Below are positions 35,434 to 45,120 of a stretch of 64,000 nt of DNA, piece after piece. Positions within the stretch are counted from its first letter, which is position 1; the number at the start of each line of letters is the position of its first letter. Position numbers and translations under genes: made by a program. Source of the stretch: Methanococcoides sp. EBM-47 (GTDB lineage: Archaea; Halobacteriota; Methanosarcinia; Methanosarcinales; Methanosarcinaceae); NCBI GenBank assembly GCA_001896725.1, contig MPPA01000010.1:248001-312000 (forward strand). Direction: 5' to 3'. The notes beneath the pieces are model-generated. The model ran no database searches. It worked only from the letters and a program-made list of their open reading frames with translations, and was not told the DNA's origin.

Positions 35434-36213
35434 TCAGAACAACTTCTTTTGCCCTGAAGGGTCCCTTGCATATTTTCCAAACTCACTGCCTACAAGCTCT
35501 GTTCCATTGAATACAGGTCCATCCTTACAGACTCTCAGGCCTGTATCGTCCATGCAACATGCACCACAGACCCCGATCCCGCATTTGAAATATCTGTGAA
35601 GGCTGAACTCTGTGCGTTGCAGTGCTCCTTCTCTCTCAAGTATCCCAAAGACATTTTTCATCATCATTTCCGGACCACAGGTGTATATCCTGTCATATCC
35701 TGAAACATCAAGTTCATCAAGTACGTCTGTCACAAAGCCACAGCGATGTGCAGAGCCATCATCCGTAGTGATATGGACCGGTCCGCATTGCAAGAACCTT
35801 TCCAGGAACAACAGCTCATCGACATTCCTGGCACCCAGGATGGTGGTTACCTGAGAACATACGGATGATGCCTTTTCAGCAAGTGGTGCCAGGGGTGCTG
35901 CTCCTACTCCTCCTGCAATGAGCAATACACTTTCCCCTCTTTTTGGAAGTGTGAACCCCCTTCCGAATGGTCCTCTCAATCCCACTGATCCACCTTCCTG
36001 TATTTCGAACAGGCGCGATGTGGCATCACCGACCCTCTGTACAGTTATGGCATTTTTGTAGGAAAGTGTCATAGGGATCTCATCCACACCTCTTATCCAT
36101 ACCATGACGAACTGGCCGGTCAGAGCATCTTCGAAGGAACGGTCAAAAAAGAATGTACGCGTGGAGGGAGTTTCATCCACTGTTCTTACAATATTAGCAT
36201 TCAATGGTAACAT
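35434..36213 (-). CDS. pyrK: Dihydroorotate dehydrogenase electron-transfer subunit PyrK
   Basis: A 259-aa FAD- and [2Fe-2S]-binding protein. The FAD/NAD domain has the phosphate motif [14 protein letters not shown], and the C-terminal cluster [15 protein letters not shown]...C gives four Cys ligands. With PyrD it would form the NAD-dependent DHODH complex of pyrimidine synthesis. Its start overlaps the pyrD stop. Confidence 0.9.
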   Translation of the reverse strand: MLPLNANIVRTVDETPSTRTFFFDRSFEDALTGQFVMVWIRGVDEIPMTLSYKNAITVQRVGDATSRLFEIQEGGSVGLRGPFGRGFTLPKRGESVLLIAGGVGAAPLAPLAEKASSVCSQVTTILGARNVDELLFLERFLQCGPVHITTDDGSAHRCGFVTDVLDELDVSGYDRIYTCGPEMMMKNVFGILEREGALQRTEFSLHRYFKCGIGVCGACCMDDTGLRVCKDGPVFNGTELVGSEFGKYARDPSGQKKLF

Positions 36214-37115
36214 CAGAACCTCTCATGTGCAATTCCTGTGATGTCCTTTGTCTTTTTATGACCTCGTTCTTCCAAGAACCTGTGAATACCTTCTGATATG
36301 TCGGAGAAAACATTTAATCCCTCATAGACCATGGAGCCTATTTGTACGGCACTGGCACCCGCCATGATCATTTCTACGGCGTGTTGCCAGGTTGATATAC
36401 CTCCCACTCCTATTATCGGTATGTCCAGGTTCGCATAGAGGTCATAAACGCATTTTACAGCAACAGGGCGCACTGCTTCTCCTGAAAGGCCACCGAAGCG
36501 GTTGCCAAGTACAGGATAACCTGAATGTATATCTATTGACATACCACGTACGGTATTGATGGCCACCACTGCATCTGCCCCTCCTGCCTGCGCTGCCTTA
36601 CCTATTGCAACGATGTCTGTGACATTTGGTGTAAGTTTCACCCACACAGGTATGTCAGCTACTTCACATACAGCTGAAGTTACCGCTTTTACCATTTCTG
36701 GATCGGTGCCTACAGATGCACCATATCCCATGGCATGAGGACAACTGACATTAAGTTCAAAAGCATCAGGTTTTCCAGGGGTCAATCCCTCTGCAACCAT
36801 GCGGAACTCTTCCATATTACCACCGAAGATACTTGCTATAACAGGCACTCCCGCTTTATCCTTTGCTTTTTCAAGTTCCGGCAAAAAGGCTTCATAGGAG
36901 GGATTTGGTAAACCCATGGCGTTCAGATACCCACAATCAAGTTTCACCATGCTTGGATTGCTATGTCCTTCCTTGGGCTGTGGACCAATGGATTTTGTTA
37001 CCACGGCACCTGCGCCTTCCCGAGCCATCCGGATGAGCGAAGCACCCGTGGTACCCATGATACCAGCAGCAAGCATTGTCGGATTCTTTAACTGCAGACC
37101 TGTGATGTTCACCAT
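36213..37115 (-). CDS. pyrD: Dihydroorotate dehydrogenase PyrD (class 1B)
   Basis: A 300-aa FMN barrel with the catalytic Cys in [13 protein letters not shown], and the FMN-binding [12 protein letters not shown] and GASAVQIGS. It oxidises dihydroorotate to orotate, paired with PyrK. The gene lies only 27 bases after hemC, with GGAGTTTTTC before its ATG, so it appears to be part of the same minus-strand run as the heme genes. Confidence 0.92.
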   Translation of the reverse strand: MVNITGLQLKNPTMLAAGIMGTTGASLIRMAREGAGAVVTKSIGPQPKEGHSNPSMVKLDCGYLNAMGLPNPSYEAFLPELEKAKDKAGVPVIASIFGGNMEEFRMVAEGLTPGKPDAFELNVSCPHAMGYGASVGTDPEMVKAVTSAVCEVADIPVWVKLTPNVTDIVAIGKAAQAGGADAVVAINTVRGMSIDIHSGYPVLGNRFGGLSGEAVRPVAVKCVYDLYANLDIPIIGVGGISTWQHAVEMIMAGASAVQIGSMVYEGLNVFSDISEGIHRFLEERGHKKTKDITGIAHERF

Positions 37116-37142
37116 GAAAAACTCCTTGGAATTCCTAAATGT

Positions 37143-38063
37143 TCACTTGTCGATCCTGAGTTTGGAGATCGCTTCTTTCACGAGATCTTTACCGCCCATA
37201 GCTACTAGCTTCCTGCCAAGTCTGGAGGCATGATCAGAGTAATCTTCAAGAGGGATCACTTCATCGATACGTACCTGGCGGGTCCCATCAAGGGAAAGTA
37301 CTTCAGCAAGCACTCTTACCTCATTCTTGTTAATGAAATGTGAAAAAGAGCCTATGGGGGCTATACATCCACCTTCCACCTCTTTTATCACCATGCGTTC
37401 TATATCGGTGGTGATGCGGGTCTGAGTATGATTGAGCTGAGAGGTAACTGATTCTGCTTCCGAGCCGGTAGGTGTCACAATAGCAATGGTTCCTTGGTTG
37501 GCAGAAGGACAGAACCTTTCAACGTCCAGACGTTCCACATCCAGCTCCCATTTCATACGCTGTAGACCAGCTTCAGCGAGCATTATTCCATCGTAATGTC
37601 CATCCTCAAGCTTTTTCATGCGGGTGTTGATATTACCCCTGAGGTCTTTTATATGCAGATCAGGCCTATATCTTAAAAGCTGGGCTCTGCGGCGCATGGA
37701 AGTTGTACCGATCAATGCACCTTTGGGCAGATCATCAAGCTTTGTTCCATCCTTTGTCAGCAGTACATCATTGGGGGAATCCCTTTCAAGGGCTGCGGAA
37801 GTTGTAAGTCCCTTTGGCCTGTTGGTTGGCAGATCTTTCATGGAATGTACTGCAATATCTATGGCCCCTTCCATCATTCTATCATCAAGCTCTCTCACAA
37901 AAGCACCAACACCTGCCACTTCATGCAATGGCCGGTCTGTGAATCTGTCACCGGTGGTCTTTATGATCTTGCGGCTTGTTTCGATGCCTCTGTTTGCCAG
38001 CATCCTAGCAACGATATCCGCCTGTGCAAGAGCAAGGGCACTGCCTCTTGTTCCGATTATCAT
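37143..38063 (-). CDS. hemC: Hydroxymethylbilane synthase HemC
   Basis: A 306-aa porphobilinogen deaminase that polymerises four PBG units. It begins MIIGTRGSALALAQ and has RDSPNDVLLT, RRRAQLLRYRPDL, DLRGNINTR and the dipyrromethane-cofactor Cys in EGGCIAPIG. Length and motif order are canonical. No HemD (uroporphyrinogen III synthase) follows; the next gene is pyrD. Confidence 0.95.
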   Translation of the reverse strand: MIIGTRGSALALAQADIVARMLANRGIETSRKIIKTTGDRFTDRPLHEVAGVGAFVRELDDRMMEGAIDIAVHSMKDLPTNRPKGLTTSAALERDSPNDVLLTKDGTKLDDLPKGALIGTTSMRRRAQLLRYRPDLHIKDLRGNINTRMKKLEDGHYDGIMLAEAGLQRMKWELDVERLDVERFCPSANQGTIAIVTPTGSEAESVTSQLNHTQTRITTDIERMVIKEVEGGCIAPIGSFSHFINKNEVRVLAEVLSLDGTRQVRIDEVIPLEDYSDHASRLGRKLVAMGGKDLVKEAISKLRIDK

Positions 38064-38075
38064 GTTAGCTCAACC

Positions 38076-39341
38076 TTATTTGAGATTTCCTTGGTATGCA
38101 GCCAGCAGGCTTTCCAGGTCTTCTTCTGAATGTGCAGTACAGAGAAAATTCGTTTCGAACTGTGATGGGGGCAAGAATATCCCACTCTGCAGCATTCTGA
38201 AGAAGAATTGCATATAACCTTCCTTATCACATCTAAGGACTTCTTGATAGTTGCGGGGTATGTCCCCAAAGAACACTTTGAACATGGAAGATACGCCACA
38301 CACACTGTAATTAAGGTTGAGGTCTTCTACAATATCGATGATGCCTGCACGCAGTTCGTCCCCGGCAGCATTTAGTTTCTTGTGCACGTTCTCTTTTTCC
38401 AGTATATCGAGAACAGTGATCCCTGCAGCTACAGATGTGGGGCTGCCGCTGTAAGTGCCAGCCTGATATACACCGCCCGATGGTGCTACTATTTCCATGA
38501 TCTCTCTTTTTCCTCCGAACACGCCTATGGGCATGCCACCGCCTATGATCTTACCTAGGGTTGTCATATCCGGGGTGATCCCATAGTATTCCTGAGCTCC
38601 ACCCATAGCCATGCGGAACCCTGTGATCACTTCATCAAAGATAAGCACTACATCGTTCTCTTCTGTGATCTTGCGCACTTCCCTAAGGTATCCGTCATCC
38701 GGAAGTATCGGACCAACATTACCCATCACAGGCTCCAGTATGAAAGCTGCGATATCCTTTCCGTACTTTTCCATTACCTCTGTAAGTGCCTCTATATCGT
38801 TGAAAGGTACCTGCAATGTGTTCCTTGTGAAGTCTTCAGGTACTCCCAAAGAGTCCGGTTTTCCTAATGTGGTAGCACCTGATCCTGCTTTAACGAGCAC
38901 TGCATCATGTGCCCCATGGAAACCACCTTCTATCTTGATGAACTTGTTCCTGCCGGTAAAACCACGTGCAACACGCAGTGCACTCATGGTGGCCTCAGTA
39001 CCGGTGGAAACGAACCTTGTCATATCTATGCTTGGATATATCTCTGCTATCCTTTCCGCAAGCCTGATCTCTAATTCCGTAGGGGTACCGTACAACCATC
39101 CCTTATCAAGCTGTTCGGTGATGGCCTGTTTTATTTTTGGATTGGCATGTCCCAATATCTTTGGTCCGTATGCAAGGCAGAAATCTATATACTCATTGCC
39201 ATCAGCATCGGTTATCTTTGATCCCGAGGCGGATGTCGTATAAAATGGAAAGGGTTTAATGGCCCTGACAGGACTGCTTACTCCCCCTGGTATCAATTTC
39301 CGTGCTTTTTCAAATAATTTTTCTGAGCTTGTCAATTCCAT
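38076..39341 (-). CDS. hemL: Glutamate-1-semialdehyde 2,1-aminomutase HemL
   Basis: A 421-aa PLP aminomutase that makes 5-aminolevulinate. Signatures: [29 protein letters not shown], the Asp motif [11 protein letters not shown], and the PLP Lys264 in [17 protein letters not shown] 39341, with GGTGAT upstream, is chosen over GTG 39350 and ATG 39347. It lies 16 bases after hemB. Confidence 0.95.
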   Translation of the reverse strand: MELTSSEKLFEKARKLIPGGVSSPVRAIKPFPFYTTSASGSKITDADGNEYIDFCLAYGPKILGHANPKIKQAITEQLDKGWLYGTPTELEIRLAERIAEIYPSIDMTRFVSTGTEATMSALRVARGFTGRNKFIKIEGGFHGAHDAVLVKAGSGATTLGKPDSLGVPEDFTRNTLQVPFNDIEALTEVMEKYGKDIAAFILEPVMGNVGPILPDDGYLREVRKITEENDVVLIFDEVITGFRMAMGGAQEYYGITPDMTTLGKIIGGGMPIGVFGGKREIMEIVAPSGGVYQAGTYSGSPTSVAAGITVLDILEKENVHKKLNAAGDELRAGIIDIVEDLNLNYSVCGVSSMFKVFFGDIPRNYQEVLRCDKEGYMQFFFRMLQSGIFLPPSQFETNFLCTAHSEEDLESLLAAYQGNLK

Positions 39342-39357
39342 TAACATCACCGTTCTA

Positions 39358-40332
39358 TTACTTTAACATCCTTGCAAGGTCCTTAGCAAAATAGGTCAGT
39401 ATCATGTCTGCTCCTGCTCTTTTGATGGAAAGCAGGGATTCATACATGACCTTATTCTCATCCAGCCAGCCCAGACGTGCAGCAGCTTTCAGCATTGCGA
39501 ACTCCCCGCTGACATTGTATGCAGCGGTGGGCATCTTGAACTCTGTCTTGATACGATATAGTACATCGAGGTAAGGAAGGGCAGGTTTTACCATAATTAC
39601 ATCTGTCCCTTCCAGTATGTCTAATTCTGCTTCTCTTATTGCTTCGTCTGAATTAGCAGGGTCCATCTGGTAACTTGACCGATCACCAAAAGAATATCCC
39701 GAATCAGCTGCTTCCCTGAAAGGTCCGTAAAAAGCAGAAGAATACTTCACAGCGTATGACATTATAGGCACATCACTGCAGTTACTTTTGTCAAGTGCAT
39801 CCCTTATCGCAGTTATCATACCATCCATCATTCCGGAAGGAGCCACCATATCTGCCCCGGCCAGTGCATGGCTTACTGCAGTTCTGCCAAGCAGAGGAAG
39901 CGTAGGGTCGTTCAGTATCTGTTCATGTTCCATATCAACCACGCCACAATGACCATGGTTTGTATATTCACACAGACACACATCTGTTATTACGTATATG
40001 TCCTTTCCAAGCTCGTTCTTTATCTCACGTACCGCCCGCTGTACGACATCGTTCTCACCCCACGCACTACTTCCTTTCTCATCTTTTGTGGAAGGTATAC
40101 CAAAGAGTATGATCGCAGGAATTCCCAGATCAGCCACTTCCTTAGCATCATCTGCTATCATCTCTACGGGGGACCGTGATATCCCCGGCATTGAAGACAT
40201 TGCCAATGGCAAGTCGATATTTTCATCCACGAACATCGGATAGATAAGATCGTCTACCGAAAGAGAGGTCTCGCGAACCATATCTCTTATCTTGCCGTTC
40301 CTGAGTCTTCTCAACCTTACCTGTGGGAACAT
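39358..40332 (-). CDS. hemB: Porphobilinogen synthase HemB
   Basis: A 324-aa ALA dehydratase. The Cys-rich zinc site [14 protein letters not shown] marks a zinc-dependent enzyme; the Schiff-base lysines lie in [14 protein letters not shown] and [13 protein letters not shown] 40332 is preferred, with GTGATCAA directly upstream; a longer frame to 40425 would run into hemA. Sits 13 bases after hemA. Confidence 0.95.
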   Translation of the reverse strand: MFPQVRLRRLRNGKIRDMVRETSLSVDDLIYPMFVDENIDLPLAMSSMPGISRSPVEMIADDAKEVADLGIPAIILFGIPSTKDEKGSSAWGENDVVQRAVREIKNELGKDIYVITDVCLCEYTNHGHCGVVDMEHEQILNDPTLPLLGRTAVSHALAGADMVAPSGMMDGMITAIRDALDKSNCSDVPIMSYAVKYSSAFYGPFREAADSGYSFGDRSSYQMDPANSDEAIREAELDILEGTDVIMVKPALPYLDVLYRIKTEFKMPTAAYNVSGEFAMLKAAARLGWLDENKVMYESLLSIKRAGADMILTYFAKDLARMLK

Positions 40333-40345
40333 TTGATCACTTCTG

Positions 40346-41617
40346 TCATCTGCATTTGTCGTCATTCCTTTCCGGGGTCTTGTCAATATTGAACAACCTT
40401 GAGACCACATCCAGCAGCTCATCATCGTTCATTTCTGCAGCATTACGCAATACTTTTGTAGGCTCTGCCAATATCTTGTTGACAATTGAATGTGTAAGGT
40501 CATCCAATACTTTGCTCTCTATCTCACCCATGGTGTGATAGGCACGCAATTTAGTAACTGCCCGTTCTTTTTCCTGTTTTCTCACATTGTACACATTGGC
40601 ATAAATGGCAGAAACTATGTGGTCAGCTTTCTGTTGCTTGTACTGTTTCAATAGTAAGCACAGTTCTTCATCAACTATCTTTTCTGCCTTCTTAGCTTCT
40701 TCCTTCCGTTGTGCAAGGTTCTTTTCATTTATGATCCTTAGATTATCGATGTTGTAAAGTTTGACATGCTTTATCTGTGAAATACTTGATTCAATATCCC
40801 TTGGGCTGGCGATATCAATTAGAAGAAGGTCTCTTTCCCGGCCTTTCATGGCCTCTTCGATCAAAGACCTTTTAAGTACATAGTGAGGGGCGGATGTGGC
40901 ACTGATAACTACATCTGCCTTCTGTACATTTTCGGCCAGGTTCTCGAAAAGTACTGCATGGCCTCCCATACTATCAGCCAGGTCTTGGGCTTTTCTAAAA
41001 GTGCGGTTCGCTATGTATACCAGGTCCATTTTCCTATGGGCAAGTGCTCTGGTCACAAGGGTTCCCATCTCTCCTGTGCCTATCACGAGGATCATTTTTC
41101 CTTCTAGTCCTCCAAGCACCATTTCAGCCAGATCGACCGCAGCTGAGCCAATAGATACTGAACCCCTGTTCACTTCTGTTTCCGTACGGACGCGTTTACC
41201 TACTTGTATGGCTTTGCTGAAGGCCGTGTCAAGCATTCTTCCGGTCGTGCCTGTTTTTTTTGCGAGCAGGTACATATCTCTTATTTGCCCAAGGATCTGG
41301 TCCTCACCAACTATCATAGACTCCAATCCACTAGCCAGGCGTAACAGGTGTAAGAGCGATTCATTATGGTCCAGGAACTCGACCACCTGTAGGGGAAAGG
41401 ACATGCTTTTAGCAAAATTGAATAGCACACTGCTGCCTTTTGGGGAGACCACATATATTTCTATGCGATTGCAGGTCTTCATTACCACGCATTCGTGGAC
41501 GAACTCATTGGAATAAAGATTCCAGAGCACTTCTTCAAGGTCACCATTCCAAGACCTTTCCATATCCTCTATACTGGCTTTAGAATGGGTTATCACCATG
41601 CTGTTTATCTCAGTCAA
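40346..41617 (-). CDS. hemA: Glutamyl-tRNA reductase HemA
   Basis: A 423-aa enzyme that reduces Glu-tRNA(Glu) to glutamate-1-semialdehyde. It carries the catalytic Cys49 in [12 protein letters not shown], the NADPH-binding [15 protein letters not shown] and the C-terminal dimerisation helix. The start is TTG 41617 with a strong GGAGGT six bases upstream; the first ATG (41599) would cut off the first conserved strand. It is in the same run as sirC, hemB, hemL and hemC. Confidence 0.95.
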   Translation of the reverse strand: MTEINSMVITHSKASIEDMERSWNGDLEEVLWNLYSNEFVHECVVMKTCNRIEIYVVSPKGSSVLFNFAKSMSFPLQVVEFLDHNESLLHLLRLASGLESMIVGEDQILGQIRDMYLLAKKTGTTGRMLDTAFSKAIQVGKRVRTETEVNRGSVSIGSAAVDLAEMVLGGLEGKMILVIGTGEMGTLVTRALAHRKMDLVYIANRTFRKAQDLADSMGGHAVLFENLAENVQKADVVISATSAPHYVLKRSLIEEAMKGRERDLLLIDIASPRDIESSISQIKHVKLYNIDNLRIINEKNLAQRKEEAKKAEKIVDEELCLLLKQYKQQKADHIVSAIYANVYNVRKQEKERAVTKLRAYHTMGEIESKVLDDLTHSIVNKILAEPTKVLRNAAEMNDDELLDVVSRLFNIDKTPERNDDKCR

Positions 41618-41683
41618 TGCGTACCTCCATCGTTGCTAATGGGCGGCTCCATTTCTGAGATATTGGAGTGTGGTTCCATAATA

Positions 41684-42355
41684 TCAATCTTTCTTATTGA
41701 TTTGTTCCTGTACTATATCATATGCTCTCTTATACGCTTTTTCGTATGATTCAGAAATATCCTCCCAAACAACCGGATCATCCAGTATTTCCCAGAGGAT
41801 CGATCTTCTATGTTTTTGTTCTTTCACATGCTCCTTCAGATAATTTCTGATATCATTCTGCAATATTATCATCTGTTCGTATTCGGGAGTAATGACCTTT
41901 TCGATGTTCTGGCGTACATATCTTGAAAATGCCGGACTTGAGCCAGTGGTGGAGATACCTATTACAAGGTCTCCTCTATGGACCACGGCCGGAACTATGA
42001 CCTCTCCTACGGTATCTATCTGATTTGTCAATATGTTCAGGGACCTTGCAATAGCTGTGATCCTATCGTTTATTTGTCCGTTGCTGGTGGCAGGTATAAC
42101 AAGAAAAGAGCCGTTTATCAGTTCTTTGATGTCTCTGTCTGAAAGAGTGCCCGCATCTGTTCGTATCAATGTCACAAGACCTTGTTCAGAGAGTTCATTG
42201 AGCCTATGAGAGAAATTTCTGCTGATCACGATCGTATTTGCATGTTCGCTGAACAATTCTGCCTTTCTTTCTCCTACAGAGCCTCCGCCAAAGATCACCA
42301 CTGTTCTGCCGTGCAGATCGACCATCAATGGAAGAAATCGATTGTTATCTGGCAT
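41684..42355 (-). CDS. sirC: Precorrin-2 dehydrogenase / sirohydrochlorin ferrochelatase (SirC/Met8p-like)
   Basis: A 223-aa protein with an NAD-binding VVIFGGGSVGERKAELF at the N terminus and the SSPAFSRYVRQNIEKV segment of the CysG N-terminal module. It oxidises precorrin-2 to sirohydrochlorin; family members can also insert iron, giving siroheme for the Ahb route. Whether the ferrochelatase activity is present cannot be read from sequence. Located between ahbB and hemA, as in Methanosarcina. Confidence 0.88.
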   Translation of the reverse strand: MPDNNRFLPLMVDLHGRTVVIFGGGSVGERKAELFSEHANTIVISRNFSHRLNELSEQGLVTLIRTDAGTLSDRDIKELINGSFLVIPATSNGQINDRITAIARSLNILTNQIDTVGEVIVPAVVHRGDLVIGISTTGSSPAFSRYVRQNIEKVITPEYEQMIILQNDIRNYLKEHVKEQKHRRSILWEILDDPVVWEDISESYEKAYKRAYDIVQEQINKKD

Positions 42356-42392
42356 ATTATTTTCCTATTTTATACTACTGGGACCTGTGATG

Positions 42393-42857
42393 TTACAGTC
42401 TTATGCCGGTTTTCTTGAATTCCTTTTCACTGAACATGACCTTATAGTTATCTATTCCTGTGAGCTTTGATATTTCCTTAGCAATGGCAAGACAGTCATC
42501 ACGGGTATACGAATGGACCATTGTGAAAATATTGTACGGCCAGCCAGGATGACGGGGGCGGGCATAACAATGTGTCACATCATCTATAGTTGCCATCAAT
42601 CTGCCAACATCTTCTACATCTTCATCAGGAACGTTCCAGACACACATTGCATTAGCAGTAATACCGATGTCCCGGTGTCCTATGGAAGCTCCGAACCTTC
42701 TGATAATATCCAGATCTTTCATCAATTTGATCTGCTTAACAACCTCCTCTTCGGTTATGCCAAGCTGATGTGAGATATCTTTGTAGGGTGATGAAGTGAT
42801 AGGTATACCTTCCTGTGTCAGGATAATTATCTGTCTTTGGATCTCTGTCATCTCCAT
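42393..42857 (-). CDS. ahbB: Siroheme decarboxylase subunit AhbB
   Basis: A 154-aa AsnC/Lrp-fold protein: a helix-turn-helix-like start (DISHQLGITEEEVVKQIKLM) and the heme-pocket segment ARPRHPGWPYNIFTMVHS. With AhbA it decarboxylates siroheme to 12,18-didecarboxysiroheme. The WPYN(I/L)F pattern separates it from its partner. Four bases separate it from ahbA. Which of the two is called A or B follows Methanosarcina gene order and may be reversed. Confidence 0.85.
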   Translation of the reverse strand: MEMTEIQRQIIILTQEGIPITSSPYKDISHQLGITEEEVVKQIKLMKDLDIIRRFGASIGHRDIGITANAMCVWNVPDEDVEDVGRLMATIDDVTHCYARPRHPGWPYNIFTMVHSYTRDDCLAIAKEISKLTGIDNYKVMFSEKEFKKTGIRL

Positions 42858-42861
42858 AGTA

Positions 42862-43317
42862 TCACTTTATCTTGAACTTAACTCCTATTTTGAACAACTG
42901 GATAGTTGGCAGGTCCATCATTGGGCACTGGGCCTCCTGCCTCAGTTCCTCGAGTATCTCCTGCAGGCGCTCACTGTTGGGTGCCGACAGTGTGAACCAT
43001 AGATTATAGTCACCTGGACGCAGATAGTTATGTGATACTTCCGGGTAGGAATTAATTAGCTCTGCGATTTGTTCGGTTCTATCTTCAGGCACTTTTAAAG
43101 CAACAAGCGTGCCTACAAGACCGGTATTTCTGCTGTTAATGATGGGGCCTATGCGCCTTATAGCTCCTTCCTCTTTGAGACGTTGCATGCGCTTGATCAC
43201 TTCATCCTCGGATATCCCTACCTTATCTGCCAGTATCCTGAAAGGGTATATATCAAGTGGGAAATCCAGTTGTATAAGATTAAGGAGCTTCTTATCTATT
43301 TTATCTAGCTGTATCAT
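42862..43317 (-). CDS. ahbA: Siroheme decarboxylase subunit AhbA
   Basis: A 151-aa Lrp-fold homologue of ahbB. HTH segment ILADKVGISEDEVIKRMQRL and heme-pocket segment NYLRPGDYNLWFTLSAP. ATG 43317 is chosen because it overlaps the end of ahbD by 17 bases, has GAGGGCC upstream and gives the normal AhbA length; the frame to 43437 is an extension inside ahbD. Confidence 0.86.
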   Translation of the reverse strand: MIQLDKIDKKLLNLIQLDFPLDIYPFRILADKVGISEDEVIKRMQRLKEEGAIRRIGPIINSRNTGLVGTLVALKVPEDRTEQIAELINSYPEVSHNYLRPGDYNLWFTLSAPNSERLQEILEELRQEAQCPMMDLPTIQLFKIGVKFKIK

Positions 43318-44389
43318 GTAGGCCCTCGTTTTTAGGTATGTAAATGCAGTATGGTTCTTCTGCAAGATAATCTCCTGTTGCTGCATAAGCTCTTGCCCGG
43401 CACCCACTGCATACGTTCTTGAACTCACATCTTCCACATTTACCTTTCAGTTTGGAGGTATCTCTCAGGTCTTTGAATACCTGGGCATTTGTCCAGATAT
43501 CCCTGAAAGACTGCTGCTTTATGTTACCCGCATGTACTGGCAGGTATCCACAAGGGTAAACATCGCCTGTACTGGAAACAAAGCAAAAACCGGTACCTCC
43601 AAGGCAACCTTTTGTCATTGCCTCGTATCCATGTGTTCTGACCGAGATCTCAATCCCCTCTTTCTTAGCACGCTGGCGCATTATACGGAAATAATGGGGT
43701 GCACATGTTGCCTTCAGCTGGATAGATGTTGTTTTTTGCTGATCATAGAACCAATTAAGGACACGCTCATACTCAGCAGGCGATATCTCTTCATTTTCCA
43801 GCTCTTTACCCCTGCCGGTGGGTACAAGCAAGAATATGTGTAAAGCCTCTGCACCTATCTCCTCTGCCATTCCTAGGATATGAGGTATCTCGTCAACATT
43901 CCTTTTTGTAACAGTAGTATTTATCTGGAACTCTATACCTGTTTTTTTGAGTGCTTCTATACCTTTCATGGACCCCTCAAAAGCACCTGGAACACAACGG
44001 AAATCATCATGTGAACTTGCAGTAGCTCCATCCAGACTTACACTCACCCTTTTGATACCCGCTCCAAGGAGCTGCTTTGCAACCTCTTCGTCGACAAGTG
44101 TACCATTTGTAGCAAGCACAACCCTTAATCCCTTTTCAGTGCCGTAATGTGCAAGTTCATATACGTCTTTTCTCACAAGTGGTTCACCACCACTAAGGAT
44201 CAGGATGACATCTCCCATTTCCGCTATCTCATCTATAAAATGTTTAGCTTCTATAGTGTCAAGCTCTCCTTCAGGTGTCTGTGAAGTGGAGGAACCTCTG
44301 CAATGTTTACAAGAAAGGTTACAGCCAGCGGTCAGTTCCCATGCAATTAATCTGGGAGGTTTGAAAGAAGGCTCAATATTTCGTTCCAT
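43301..44389 (-). CDS. ahbD: Radical SAM heme b synthase AhbD
   Basis: A 362-aa radical SAM protein with CNLSCKHC (Cys23, 27, 30), SGGEPLVRKD, and a C-terminal SPASM-type set of Cys (CLGGTGFC...YPCGYLPVHAGN and CGRCEFKNVCSGCRA). AhbD oxidatively decarboxylates two propionates of Fe-coproporphyrin to heme b. The gene order ahbD-ahbA-ahbB-sirC-hemA-hemB-hemL-hemC matches that described for Methanosarcina, which supports AhbD rather than AhbC. First gene of the run; a divergent promoter region separates it from ccmD. Confidence 0.85.
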   Translation of the reverse strand: MERNIEPSFKPPRLIAWELTAGCNLSCKHCRGSSTSQTPEGELDTIEAKHFIDEIAEMGDVILILSGGEPLVRKDVYELAHYGTEKGLRVVLATNGTLVDEEVAKQLLGAGIKRVSVSLDGATASSHDDFRCVPGAFEGSMKGIEALKKTGIEFQINTTVTKRNVDEIPHILGMAEEIGAEALHIFLLVPTGRGKELENEEISPAEYERVLNWFYDQQKTTSIQLKATCAPHYFRIMRQRAKKEGIEISVRTHGYEAMTKGCLGGTGFCFVSSTGDVYPCGYLPVHAGNIKQQSFRDIWTNAQVFKDLRDTSKLKGKCGRCEFKNVCSGCRARAYAATGDYLAEEPYCIYIPKNEGLHDTAR

Positions 44390-44603
44390 ATCGATCTCAA
44401 TGATTTCAGTTATTTTTAAATAAGCCTATAGATTTCAATATACAAGTCTTAGGCACTTCATAGTATATGATAATCAGCTTAAACAGAATGTGTTTATACT
44501 CACTAACCCATATTAATAATTAGTTGTGTTGCTTAAAGAGGCGAACATGTACCTATGATTGGCTTTTGTTCATAAGTGATAAATATATAAAAATGGTGTT
44601 AAT

Positions 44604-44732
44604 ATGGAAGCTTTCGTTGTTGCCTTCTTTATAACCTGGATAGTTATACTTTTATATATCCTTTGCATGATTAGGAATTACTCTCAGTTGCAACGTGAGA
44701 TCAACATACTTAAAAAAGTGGGCAGGAATTGA
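44604..44732 (+). CDS. ccmD: CcmD-like 42-aa membrane peptide
   Basis: A very short gene found by translating the space before ccmE. One membrane helix (residues about 3-22, FVVAFFITWIVILLYILCM) is followed by a charged amphipathic tail (RNYSQLQREINILKK). This is the architecture of CcmD, the small subunit that bridges CcmC and CcmE in heme export. GGTGTT lies just before ATG 44604, and the stop is eight bases ahead of ccmE. Homology at this length is weak, so the call rests mostly on position and shape. Confidence 0.65.
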   Translation: MEAFVVAFFITWIVILLYILCMIRNYSQLQREINILKKVGRN

Positions 44733-44739
44733 GTTAGGT

Positions 44740-45120
44740 ATGGAAAAACAGCAAAAAGCTCTTGTAGCTATCATGTTCATGGCATTGGTTGTCATAATTG
44801 GTCTGTGGGGAATCGATTTTTCCCAGGGGTACATAATGGTATCTGAACTGACCAATTATCCCCAGTCACATATCGGTAATGAGGTCAATACCATGGGCAA
44901 TATAAAGAATGGAACTTTACAGATAGCACCAGGCATGATCAATTTTTTACTGGTAGATGCGGAAGATCATATATCTGAGATCCAGGTGGAATATACCGGT
45001 GATTTGCCTGCAAGCTTTGCTGAAGGGCAGAGTATCAGTTTGAGCGGGACCATGGTTTCCGCTCAGAAGATAGAGGCACACCAGATAGTGATGGGATGCC
45101 CATCTAAATATGCTGAGTAA
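44740..45120 (+). CDS. ccmE: Cytochrome c maturation heme chaperone CcmE (CxxxY type)
   Basis: A 126-aa protein with an N-terminal signal anchor (residues 7-24) and an OB-fold heme chaperone domain (GNEVNTMGNIKNG..., VEYTGDLPASFAEGQS). The heme-attachment motif near the C terminus is C120PSKY124, that is CxxxY instead of the bacterial HxxxY. This variant is known from archaeal and sulfate-reducer CcmE proteins. ATG 44740 is preceded by TTAGGT. Its stop overlaps the prenyl synthase start (TAATG). Confidence 0.88.
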   Translation: MEKQQKALVAIMFMALVVIIGLWGIDFSQGYIMVSELTNYPQSHIGNEVNTMGNIKNGTLQIAPGMINFLLVDAEDHISEIQVEYTGDLPASFAEGQSISLSGTMVSAQKIEAHQIVMGCPSKYAE

